Source: Cylindrodendrum hubeiense (lineage: Eukaryota > Ascomycota > Sordariomycetes > Hypocreales > Nectriaceae). From it: a stretch of 64,000 bases of DNA. Within the stretch, counting starts at the first letter, position 1. The number at the start of each line of letters is the position of its first letter. Shown here piece after piece: positions 46,164 to 56,548 of the stretch. The position numbers and the translations under genes are program-made. Location of the stretch: NCBI GenBank assembly GCA_014621425.1, contig JAANBB010000173.1, positions 1 to 64,000 of the forward strand. Direction: 5' to 3'. The notes beneath the pieces were generated by a model. It ran no database searches. It saw only the letters and a list, made by a program, of their open reading frames with translations, and was not told where the DNA came from.

Positions 46164-48408
46164 TCACAGCTTGGTCCTGCAGCATCCTCCCAGCGCCAAC
46201 TCGCTGACCTTGTCGGCCGCGTCCCGCGCGCCCTTGCCCTTGGCCGCAACCTGGCTGGGTGTAATGGAGTACGACGCCGGCACATCCATGACAGGGTTAC
46301 AGGTGAAGAAGTGACGCGGCCGCAACAGCAGAGTGATGGGCTCGGCGGGCATAACGGGGAAGTCTTCGGGGGCGGGGAAGTGAGTGATGCCGAAGGTGTG
46401 CCAGAGCACGATATCGGTGTTGGCGATGGACTCGGTGCCATCACCAATCCACTCCGGCAGTCCATGTGAAGGCGCACCGGAGGTCTGAGGCACGTGGTCG
46501 CCAGCGGGCCAGAGCTGATCATCGGCGTCTGAGTTGTTGGTTAGCATCTAAAATCAGGGGTAATCGTGGAATGATCTGCTTACACTTGGTAACATGCACG
46601 GCGTGGCGGGCAAAGCCAGCTCGCTTCCACACAAGCGATCCCTCCTTTGGTAGCAAGCCAGGCACCTCTCGGCTGACAATCTTGTATGATACGGGCTTGC
46701 CGCTCTGTGAGTTGATGACGCTCTCGTTGCACATATCCCATGTCCTTGAGGTGGCGCCGTTGTAGTCGGTCATGGACTGTGCGGTGGTCTCAAGCCTGGT
46801 GCGCTTGGCGTAGAATGCGTTTCCGTAGAAGTTCTCGGGGCTGCCGACAGGGGCGTCTGATGCCATGGCGTCGACCATGTTGACTGTGTTGTTCTGGCCA
46901 TCGATGTTGGGGTTGATGCGAAGGCAGAAAAGATGCTGGTGGTTGTGGGCGTTGACTCCTGCATGGCATTAGAATGATTCAAAAACACGGGGGAGCGTTG
47001 GTTACTGACCCTTGGAGACCTCGGTACCCCAGCCGTGGGTATCCTCGCCCTCGTGCATAACATAGGTGTTGAGGATACCGGTCAGCTTGATGTCGGGCTG
47101 GATGGTTCCATCTTGCTATTGGGTTGTAAGTAATTGTTCAGCCGAGTGACGGAGAAGGCTGCACTTACATGGAAGACCCACTGCACGGCGTACTCGTAGT
47201 TGGCAGCAGTGAAGATTTGCTGGACAATCAGCTTTCGCGCGCGAGTGACGATGGTCGAGTCGTCTCTGAAATCGGTGTGCTTGAAAAGGATGCCGTCGTC
47301 CTCCTCGTGGATGCAGATGGCGTTCTTGACCTTCCTAACACCACCGGCCTGGGTGGGCATGAAAGCATCGAGGTAGTGGATGGAGCCCTTGCAGTCACAG
47401 CCAAGAGCGAGACTGTTGGTCAGGTAACCAGCACCGTACTCTCCGAGATCGAAGGCGTGCTTGCGCTGGTGAGGGTGCTCGGGGTTTCCGTAGGGGACGA
47501 CCATCTCGGCAAGAGACATTCGGTAGAAGATAGGGCGAACATTGCCCTTGTCGTTGAATGTGATGTTGTTGAAGACGAGTCCTTCCCTGTAGTTGAAACC
47601 GATGTGGAACTTCCAGTTTTGCCACTCAATCTCGCGGCCAGTGCCGGACATCTTGAAGGAGACTCCTTCGGGCTGGGTGATGTTGATGGGCTTCAAGTCT
47701 GTTCGGTATCCGCCCTGCTTCTCGACGGCGAGATGGTGGTACTCCAGGGGAGGGTTCATCCTAAGAGGTCGGCGGATCTTGGGGACATCGATGGCGATAA
47801 TCTTCTTCTCAGTGGCGTTCCAGATAGGGCAGAAGTCCAGAGGGTACTGGTACTGGCAGTTGTCGACATCGGGTCGGTAGTACATAAGAGCCTGCTGAAG
47901 GCGGACGTTGCTGCCGAATCGCTCATCGTAACCAATGGTCCAAGGGTCACAGTAGACCTTGTGCATCTCATCCGCGGGAACACCGCTGATACCGCACTGC
48001 TCAATGACCGTGGGGTCAACGCGGCAGGCATGCTCGACGGCAGACAGCTCCTCGATGGTGATCTACGTCTCATGTTAGAGGCGAAGTTGCATATGACAAG
48101 TTGTGACGACTTACAATGGGCTGGGCTCCGTGAACCTGGATCCACTTGGTGATCTTGGGTCCGGAGAGGTCAACCAGACCCTCGTAGACCTTGCCACCGG
48201 CGGCGATGACTACCACCTCGGCGACACGGTCGGGGCGGGGGACGTTCTGGGAGTCGGCAAGCCATGCAGTCATCTGAGCCTTGCGAGGCTCCTGCAGTGA
48301 GACGACGTGGAAGTTGACCTCGCCATGAGCTCGCTTGACGATGGCAATGGCCAACTCAATCTCAACGCTCGTAAGCGGGTCGAAGGGGTGGGGGAGGTAG
48401 GCCGGCAT
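46164..48408 (-). CDS. Copper amine oxidase (TPQ-dependent)
   Basis: Five exons, 48408-48115, 48062-47169, 47115-47010, 46958-46584 and 46528-46164, 677 residues; introns are 51-55 nt, GT-AG. The cofactor site is 'TAANYEYAVQW', in which the first Tyr (about 387) of N-Y-E-Y would become topaquinone. Copper ligands are visible as 'AHNHQHLFCLR' and a later His in 'GITHFPAPEDFPVMP'. 'HPFDPLTSVEIELA' at residues 7-20 opens the D2 domain, and 'GWGTEVSKGVNAHNHQH' is typical. It oxidises primary amines to aldehyde, ammonia and hydrogen peroxide, letting fungi use amines as nitrogen source. There is no signal peptide; the C-terminus ends RTKL, a weak peroxisomal PTS1-like tripeptide, in keeping with peroxisomal yeast amine oxidases. 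A group of GATA motifs lies upstream. Confidence 0.94.
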
Positions 48409-48519
48409 GTTGGAGTTGTAGCGCCTGTAGACTCTGAATGATATCTGAATCTTTGACGATTGTGAGAGTGAATGTTGCCTGGTGTACTATAAACTTCTGG
48501 GAGGGGGGTCGGGTTTAAA

Positions 48520-48854
48520 TATCTGCCATGATTGCCATTATCTCGACTATCGTCGACTATCTTGACAGGCAAAATAACCGGCATGCGGGCGTGAGTGGGA
48601 CCACCGCCGCCAGCCTCCGGCAAATGCAAGATCAGCTCCTAATCCAGCCAACCGGCTCTCAGCGAGTATCTCTACCGTTCTGCCGAGTGTCAAATCGTGG
48701 GGAAGTGTCACGCTCGGAACACAGAGCCCACGCTCGGGTCCATTGTCCCTCATTGGGAATTTGAACCGGAACGGGTTAGCTGACTGGTCAATCAATCCCT
48801 GGCCGTCGTATCTTACATCCTTATCATATTTGCGGGGAAACTTTAGATGTTATC
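48520..48854 (-). promoter_or_regulatory. Cluster of seven GATA motifs upstream of the amine oxidase gene
   Basis: GATA on the coding (minus) strand appears as TATC on the plus strand at 48520, 48539, 48548, 48558, 48809, 48822 and 48851, between about 110 and 450 bp upstream of the start codon. About one to two would be expected by chance on one strand in this length. GATA factors such as AreA/Nit2 activate amine-use genes when ammonium is scarce, so nitrogen control is likely. A TATTTAAA at about 48517-48524 could serve as TATA element. Confidence 0.5.
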
Positions 48855-50163
48855 AGCCGCTAACGCCAAATGGGAATTATTACCGGCTCTGACTCGGGGC
48901 CACTCAACGCCCGCTCTGATACGTAAGAAAATCGAGCCTCAAGACGGGGTGGTTGTATTTGCCGATTCTACTCTAGTTTGCTTGCTAAATACTGGCAATA
49001 ATTGCCCACCTGGTATTAGCGCAAGCTGCTTGTTGGGCTTCGCCGCCTCCGTCTTGTGACCGGACACTAGTCAGATCGCATCTATTGACTAGCATCTCGG
49101 ACTATTATTGCCACTTTCTGTAGAAACCGCTATTTGGTCTTTTACCGGTTACCGTGATGGCGTCGGGTGAAGAAGCAGGATAAGATTACATGATAGTAGA
49201 CAGTTCCGACATTCCGAATCATCGTTCACATAACCCATATGACAAAAGAAAATACACGATCGTGGTCACCACTTCGAAGGACCATCTTCAGCATCGAACT
49301 TTTGATCCTGAGGCTTTGCACCTCGGTTCTTATTTTCCAACAACACATCTTATCCCTCTCAGCAGGTTGCACTACCTACAGATAGAAGTATAACTCAGTT
49401 GAGAACCGAGTTTGTACACCAACACGCCTAGACTCCCGACTCGTCCGGATGATTGACCGGGATGCACTTGACTCCACTGCCAATCGTGCCAACAGATGAA
49501 GCACACTCTTGGTTCTTTCAAGACGCTTGTATTGAAGTCCATATTCAAACGATTCTCTATTCTTCCGTTGGCTCTAGCGGTCAGCTACCGTCACAATAAG
49601 CAGGTGAACTAATTAATTGCTGAAACTGCATTACCAGTTGGAGGGCCGTTACTTTCCATAATGGTATAGCCCTGTTGGAGAGGGTTAATGCTTGTATGTT
49701 CCAACATAAGCCAGTCGGTCCCACTTATGTATTTCAGATCTCCTCGAAAATGAATGAATCGGGACCCTTTGACGTTTGTTTCTCGTATGAAAACATGTGT
49801 CTTCTTCCTGGTAATCATCACATTCGTGACTGCTTCAGATATTTAGGGCGACATAATTTTTAGGATGATGGGATGAGGTTGCGTGTAAAACACTTGAATC
49901 AAAGGGCTAACGACAACACCATGTGTCTTGGTCAATCCTGGGTGTGGTTATCGTCAGCTTTGTTCTATTTCCATGTCACCCAAAACCAACGCAACCTATG
50001 ACCTTACAAACTTGATCAATTAGATCGTGTAGCCCGATGCAATAGCCTGTGTGCTTGATCTTGTCCAGACTGCCCTTCCCTTATCTGATTCTGCGCCGTG
50101 CTACACAACAAACGCCAGCAGGCTGGTTATTTCCACGACTCCGGACAAGGGATTCATGTTTAA

Positions 50164-50546
50164 TTGAAAAATTCACGCATTAGCCCAACCCTTGATGTCC
50201 CAGTACGCACAATCGTCTTTTCATTTGGCCTCAACCTGCTGTTCGCATTGCCGCACCTGGGGCCGACCGTTGCATTCAACGCATGCGTTGCATCATGTAC
50301 CATCCTCCTCAACCCTTCTTACGACTTGCCGATTTTCCTCGTGATTCTGAGAGGAAGAAAGGTTCTAGCCAGCATAAATTATTTTTCTCACGCTCCTCGT
50401 CGTGGTATGGTGGCGTGTATATGGTAACACATTCGAAAGGCTGGTGAGCATATTTTCTCTGCCCCCGCTGGCTTTTGTCACACGAGGAGCAACATTATAA
50501 CCATTATTTTGTGGACCAAGAGTTTGATGTCATCATAGGACTCTGA
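50164..50546 (+). pseudogene. Relic of an APC-type (GABA/choline-like) permease
   Basis: The frame 50164-50427 contains 'SPTLDVPVRTIVFSFGLNLL', then 'LGPTVAFNACVASCTILLNPSYDLPIFLVILRGR'. That is the wording of membrane segments 9-11 in fungal amino acid/choline/GABA permeases (P.LDVPVR, GPTVAFNA.VA, Y..P....L.RGR). A Pro in the SYDLP segment and a premature end after 'GRKVLASINYF' break it. About 85 bp further on, in another frame, 'DQEFDVIIGL' resembles the family's tail motif (GP..DVI), ending at TGA 50544-50546. No intact N-terminal half is seen in the preceding kilobase. I read this as a C-terminal remnant with frame damage. Confidence 0.5.
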
Positions 50547-51238
50547 AGTGGCGCTGGGGGAAACACGGCTGTCTTAAACTTGTCTTCCCCAGGCCACAAG
50601 AGAAGTTCTAGTATTTGCCCAAATTAAGTGCGACTCAATTGGTCTCCTTTCATTGTCACTGTGTCATTTCTGGTGGCCAATTATCCCTTCATCCGGGACA
50701 ACATACGGTTGAAAAGTGACGCTGATACAAGTAAGACGAAAGCGGTGTGTTCATGCGTGTTCATGTTGTTTAACGGTTTATCCTCCTCCAGGAATGCTTA
50801 GATTAATGATATTGGTCTGGTCTATAATCGTGCTCTGTAGCACTCCACCACGACCCAGATCCTCAAAAATGAACTTGCTCAAGTTTCCCGTATACTGTCT
50901 GCGAATGAGACTTCTCAGGTTTGGCTCAATGCCAATTTTGCTGACCAAGGAGCATCCATATGCATCTTCGTCTGACATCATTCAAACGTGAATCCAGTCG
51001 AAGAAATGTCCGGCGCTGTTTCATCATCGGCATATGTGTCCGCGGCTGGAATACGAACGGCTAGCCCGGTTATGAAGAAATTGTGAAGGTGTAGGGTATC
51101 GAACGGGCATTAGTCGTTGAGGCATATCGTTGGCTCGCCCCTCGCTGGACATCAAGTGCCGAGGGTGCCAACCCAAATCAAGAGCAGAGACCCCCTGCTC
51201 TAATACTTTTATCAACCATAAGAAATTTGCTCTGCCAT

Positions 51239-51947
51239 CTACGACGAAGGAAAAGCAGCGGGTCGGACCTGGCCGTCGCTTGTCACTTTGACCCATTTCA
51301 GTTGAGGAAGATAAGACCAAGAACCCTCCCAAAGATGGAGTGTATTGACACTCTCGATGGTCAACAAGTCTGGCATCACTATAAGACGGGTTAGTACGGG
51401 TGTGAAGGATGATTGGGAGACCTTTGAGATGTAACTTACAAAATCCATTCTTGTACTCAGTCTCGAGAGTGGATATCGTGGTCCTTAGAAGATCCTCCCT
51501 CATGCTGGCGGGTCGACCAGCACGACGAGTCTTTTTGATGCCCTCATACTCCTCATCATACTGATGAACAAAGCTATTTCCATGAGCGGGGGAAATAAGT
51601 AAATCAATCAGAGCGACTTACGAGTGAATCATGCGCTGAACCTCCTCAATCACAGGAGCAACGGCGATATCCGCGACATCCTTGACACGTAGGGCCTGCT
51701 GGAAAAAGGCAACTCGGTCGACTGAGACTGTCAGAATATTTTCTTTGGAAGAATTTGGAGATTCTGTTGACTTACCGAGCGGCTGGTCCTTCTTTCTCCT
51801 CGTGGCGGCCAACTTCGCAACCCGCACGTCTCTCACAGCGGCCTTGTGCAGACTCAGAGAGTCCCGCGACTTCGCATGGAGGGAGTTGATGACGCCATTG
51901 CGCTTCTTGGAGATTCGCTTGCGCGTCTTGTCGAGGGAGCCTGGCAT
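51239..51947 (-). CDS. TMA16: Translation machinery-associated protein Tma16
   Basis: Four exons, 51947-51776, 51721-51622, 51573-51440 and 51378-51239, separated by introns of 54, 48 and 61 nt with GTAAGT donors throughout; 181 residues. The N-terminus 'SLDKTRKRISKKRN..NSLHAKSRDSLSLHKAAVRDVRV' is the family's basic helical start. Exon 2 supplies 'DRVAFF', exon 3 'FVHQYDEEYEGIKKTRRAGRPASMREDLL' with the diagnostic GRPAS, and exon 4 'MPDLLTIESVNTLHLWEGSWSYLPQLKWV' ending in a Pro/Ser tail. Tma16 associates with pre-60S ribosomal particles. Splitting into small exons makes the gene easy to miss, but frame continuity across all junctions is exact. Confidence 0.92.
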
Positions 51948-53338
51948 ATTTGCGGATGAGTTGTAGAGCCGGGATATTCAATTTTGTCTCTGTAAGTTGT
52001 GCTTAGCGATGATTTTTTTGGGTTCCGTCGCCGGTTTTTTTTTCAGGTCCACATATCGGTGAGGCCGAATGGATGACGGTGACGGGTATTCACCGGCTAA
52101 ATATCGAGTGAACGAAAGCAAGTCAGACTGCCACAAGTTAAATGCTGTGCAAATATGGGTTTGAAGGTTGTGGTAAATGAGAAATTATTTTAATCGGCTT
52201 GCTTCCTGTATTAATTCCTTTGTTGGCTTGTCGGCCAGAAATCCGCCTCTTTGCATGAGTTCATACTGGGGCTCTCGTGCTGGTTTTGCTTTTAGCCTCC
52301 TTGGACATACCAAAGCCCCAACTCGGCTATATGGAATAGTATGAACATACCATGCTCCTCTAAAACAGCATTAATTGGTTCAAAAGCATGATACCAATCA
52401 ATAGCTGCAGATAAGTGTGCTACCTAAAATGGCTGTCTGGTCTGATTGAGGTGAATGTGTAGCTTCGTCCGTTCCACTGCAGCAAGATGGGATCACCATT
52501 GCAGTCAAGCGATATTGGGTCTTGCTCCTTGTCCCAAACCAGCCCAGTGAGTTCCTGCGGTGTGACTTCAGATGAAAAATGCACCTTTCTTCCGCAACTG
52601 TCGTCAGCAACGAATCGCTGCGTCTGAATAGCAAATGGCTCAGGCTCCAGCGGGTCCATGGCCAATTCTCGTGGCCAGCATCGTGGATCAACTCGTGGTT
52701 CGAGTCTTCTATTGATCGATAGATGTTGCCGCCTATCCCTTCAGGGGACAAAGCGCCCATCACAGCGGGGTACATCCACTTTCAGAGGCTTCGAGAGCCC
52801 ATGACGTTGCTGGGGGAATGCCACAACAGCGGGCACTAAGCTATTTTAGGGGCAGCCTGCGCCAGGGGCGCGCCTAATTACCAACGCGCTTTAGGCGTAA
52901 GGTGGGCGCGTTCTCGGTACGGCAGTACATACCTAAACACCTGCCAGGCAGCTTTGCTCACAACTTGTCAAACCACAACTCCACCGCCTCGGCCGACACT
53001 CTCTCATCCTTCTGCATTCTTTGCCTCGCCTGCGTCTCTCACCCTCGCCCGCCTACTTGGCCCATCCTCACTGTTCGGCTGCATTTGTTGATTATCCTTG
53101 TGCTTCTCTGCCTTGCTCGCTGGCTTGTTGTTTTTCGTCAAGACGTGTCCCACCAAACATCGCGTGCAAAACACCCCACGACGCGTCCAATACTCCTGTC
53201 GACCTCATGCGCCATTGTTGACACATGCACCTTCGAAATCGCCCGGTACAGCCCTTTTCGGATCTATCTCGAGGGGTTGCAGGCCAGGGACTCGAGGGAC
53301 TGCGTCTGACCTATCGCTGAGGCGAAATCGCTCTCAAG
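51948..53338. other. Intergenic, 1.4 kb between divergent genes
   Basis: Divergent promoter region of TMA16 and EXO1. It contains a short protein-like minus-strand frame at 52420-52659, described separately. CT-rich on the plus strand from about 52960 to 53110, as in fungal promoters. Confidence 0.5.
52420..52659 (-). other. Short protein-like ORF or fragment, 79 residues
   Basis: The frame from the ATG at 52659 (MDPLEPEPFAIQTQRF...) contains 'GRKVHFSSEVTPQELTGLVWD' and 'GDPILLQWNGRSYTFTSIR'. Its regular alternation of hydrophobic and polar residues looks more like a real beta-rich protein than chance. An overlapping frame (52775-52398) is also open upstream, suggesting a frameshift in a larger relic. 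I do not recognise it. Confidence 0.25.
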
Positions 53339-55680
53339 ATGGGTGTTTCTGGTACGCCCCTCCACATCGTCCATTCTTACAACTAGACAATGATATTGAC
53401 TACTTTGCAGGCCTTCTACCACTCCTCAAGTCGATCCAAAAGCCGGTAGAGCTTAAAAGCTATGCTGGCCAGACCCTTGGCGTTGACGCGTATGGGTGGC
53501 TCCATCGCGCCGCCTATTCATGTGCTCTTGAGCTTGGCCAGGACAAGCCGACCCAGAAGTAAGTGCCACCACTTGGCAATGTTCACGGATAGTCCCAATT
53601 AACCACCTTCAGGTACATAACTTCTGCCATGAACCGCGTCAGGATGCTTCGCCATTTCGGTGTCACGCCCTACATGGTATTCGATGGAGACTACCTCCCC
53701 AGTAAGGCCGCTACCGAAGATTCCCGCGAAAAGAAGAGAAATGAGAAGAAGAAGGTAGCCATGGAACTCCTCAGAGCCGGAAAGCCTACCCAGGCCACCC
53801 AGGAATTCCAAAAATGCATCGACATCACCCCCGAGATGGCTTCCGCCTTGATCCAACACCTCAAGAAGCTCGACATTCCTTACGTCGTTGCACCGTACGA
53901 AGCCGACTCGCAACTCGTCTACCTCGAACGACAAGGCCTCATCCACGGCATCCTGTCCGACGACTCCGACCTCCTAGTTTTTGGCGCCAAGAAACTACTG
54001 ACCAAGCTGGACCAATACGGCAATTGCATCGAGATCAGCCGCAAGGACTTTTGCCGGTGTCGAGAGGTTTCGTTGACGGGATGGTCTGACGCCGATTTCC
54101 GAAGGATGGCTATTATGAGCGGGTGTGATTACCTGGACGGTCTCCCTGGTATGGGATTAAAGACGGCCTATCGAATGCTCCGAAAGAGCAAGACTCCCGA
54201 GCGTGTGGTCCGCATGATCCAGTTCCAGGGCAAACGGGTCTCGGAAAATTACCTAACCCAGTTCTATCAAGCGGAGCTGACTTTCCTTCATCAATGGGTA
54301 TTTTGCCCCACGAAGCAGGAGGTGGTGCACTTGACGGAGTTGGATGGAACGCGGACCGCAGACGAGATGCCCTTCATTGGTTCATTCGTTGAGCCAGAGG
54401 TAGCTCAAGCTGTTGCAAAGGGAGACCTCAACCCCATCACGAAAACACCAATTGTCCTTCCCCTTACCCCGTCCAAGAGAAGGCATTCTCAATTGGCGGC
54501 CGAAGTTGTGCCTGTGGTCAAAACACCCGCGAAGCCGATTAGCTCGTATTTCAAGGGCCATCACAGGGTTCCCATGGGCGAGATGGATCCCAACTGCTTC
54601 GAAGTCGATCCTCAAAGAGTTACGCAAATTACCGCAGGAGGATTGGTCCCTCGCGTGTTCCCTTTACCCCGACCATACCTGGACGAAGCGGATCGACCTG
54701 CACCCACCGGGGTAGCAAGACGTACGAGTCCCACCCGAACACGCACATCACCTCGACTTCTGCGTCGTCGAACAGAGCCAGTCTCCAACATGCTGGCCCG
54801 CATGTCCAGCAGTCCTGCCCTATCCAGACGTACTTTGTCTGGTATCGCAACCAGTTCTCCCGTGGCTCCCTCAACAGATCTCCCGAACAGGCCCCCAAAG
54901 AAAGCGCGCTTGTGTGATGATAACGAAACGGAGCTGAAGCATGGCTCTCCCAAGAAAAGCAAGTTCTTCTCAACGTCGAAGCCGCGGAGGAGTCCGAGAA
55001 AGGCAAAGAGCGATGCATACCTATTGTCGGATGACTCACTAGAAGAGGCGTTGCGAGATCTCCCCGACTTTGACGGCTGGAAACCAGCTCACAAGGCCAA
55101 GAAGTCCATCTCCATCTTCGATGACAACAGCCAAGAGACGAACACGACTTCGGCCGACACCGAAAGCCAACAGTCGGTACTCAAAGACGAAACTCCGATG
55201 TCGTCATTCGAAGCTCCCATGCCACCCCCTCGATCGAAGGCTCCAATGCAACCGCCTTCTGTCACTCCTCGATCAAGCATCAGTCGCTTCTCCTACTCGT
55301 CCAAATCGGCCGCAACCCCGGCCTCGGCGATGTCAGAAGCGCCGTCTTCTGTCTTCAGCGATGTATCCACGGCTTCGACCGCACCCTCCACGGTCGCCTC
55401 CCGCATGACTCCTTTGCAACGCTTCGGCGCACGAGCTATGAACAAGCCCATGTCGCCTAAGCTTCCAAAGCCGCGCAGGAGCCTCAATACCGATTTCCTC
55501 GCTGGCGTCCCCGTCAACCCCGCCTTCGTCCCCCTCCCGAAGGTCGACCTCAAGGAAGTTGAGGCGTTAAACCGAACTTGTGGCAGCGAGGACCAGATCA
55601 TCCCCGATAGTGACGATGAGGACGAGGACTTCGACGCGCCTCCCAAAAAACTCAACCTCTCCCGTTTCGCCTTTTCATAG
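53339..55680 (+). CDS. EXO1: Exonuclease 1, Rad2/XPG family
   Basis: Three exons: a 13-nt first exon 53339-53351 (MGVS plus one base), 53411-53558, and 53613-55680, giving 742 residues. MGVSGLLPLLK and 'GVDAYGWLHRA' form the XPG N-region with the first catalytic Asp. 'FDGDYLPSKAATE' supplies the next. The I-region reads 'VVAPYEADSQLVYLERQGLIHGILSDDSDLLVFG', holding the Glu/Asp metal ligands. 'GCDYLDGLPGMGLKTAYRML' is the helix-two-turn-helix. 'LTFLHQWVFCP' after it is specific to Exo1 rather than Fen1 or Rad2. The C-terminal 350 residues are disordered and Ser/Pro-rich, where mismatch-repair partners bind in other species. Exo1 degrades 5' strands in mismatch repair, end resection and meiotic recombination. 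Confidence 0.95.
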
Positions 55681-56548
55681 GCGCCTGAATACGCTCTGTA
55701 TTCTCTCCCCTCCCAGCCCAGGTCGGCTGGTCGGTTTCAACTGAAGGAGGTCAGTCTCCTGTAATGACTCGGCAATTTGTGGGCGTTTATGTGCTTTTTT
55801 CTGTGGATTCTCCGCGATGGAGCGATGTTGCTCTTTGTACATAACATTGTTCGTGTTTGGAACGGGGAATGGGCTTTGGGAGTCGGAACGGGAACAGAAT
55901 ATCGGATTGGCGTTATGGCATCATTTGCCGAGTAGCAAAGTACAATTATATACCTCTTCATCTTATCATGACTGCATATCCCGCGTCACCCATGTGGCAC
56001 AACAGACTGCAAACATCACATGGCCCAATCACGATGTGCACCAAAACTCATGTGTGTAACTCCATGTGTGTACATAAATAAACCCGCCAATAATGAATTC
56101 ATGATGCATGCCACCAGCCACTTGGGCGTAAACATCTCTTTACAAATCTATGAACAAAGCCCTGCCAACCAACCGATCCCCTAGTTCGCCCCAACGCCTC
56201 CAGGTTGGGTCAACGCCAAAAATCCCATGTGTTCGCTGGACTCTCTGAGGAGCACTTCCCAAAGTCGTTTGAAACAAGTAAAAAAAGGACGAAGAGAGGG
56301 GTAGAATGATTATGAAATCATGCGGGCTGTGAACAGGCGGCGTTCTCTGAGGATGGCCAGGAATTCCAAACAATGGTGCCGTGGTCTAATATATACCGAG
56401 GCAAATGCCCACACAGGCTCTATCCCGACTCCAGATCAAATCATCCGTCAGTATGCTTGGGGGCATCGGGCCCATGATGTTGTGAGAAATACATCATCAT
56501 GGACCATCAAGTTCGCCCAGAGCTATCTCGGAATCTTGCGTTCAAAGT
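55681..56548. other. Intergenic, 0.87 kb between convergent genes
   Basis: 3' regions of EXO1 (plus) and the Ariadne-type gene (minus). No gene or clear structure seen. Confidence 0.5.

Larger units (their letters stand above)
48409..51238. other. Gene-poor stretch, 2.8 kb, with GATA cluster and permease relic
   Basis: Holds the amine oxidase promoter with clustered GATA motifs (48520-48854) and a decayed permease around 50164-50546. A minus-strand frame at 50778-50981 reads protein-like ('CSLVSKIGIEPNLRSLIRRQYTG' in part) but I cannot place it. The stretch is AT-richer than its surroundings. Confidence 0.5.

Noticed and set aside
47169..48152. Plus-strand frame of 327 codons across the amine oxidase gene
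   Set aside because: Val/Gly/Asp-rich antisense shadow, crossing the real introns without interruption by chance.
43310..48408. Amine oxidase and Zn2Cys6 regulator as a dedicated two-gene cluster
   Set aside because: Adjacency and same strand alone do not show regulation; no divergent promoter and no shared CGG sites were identified.
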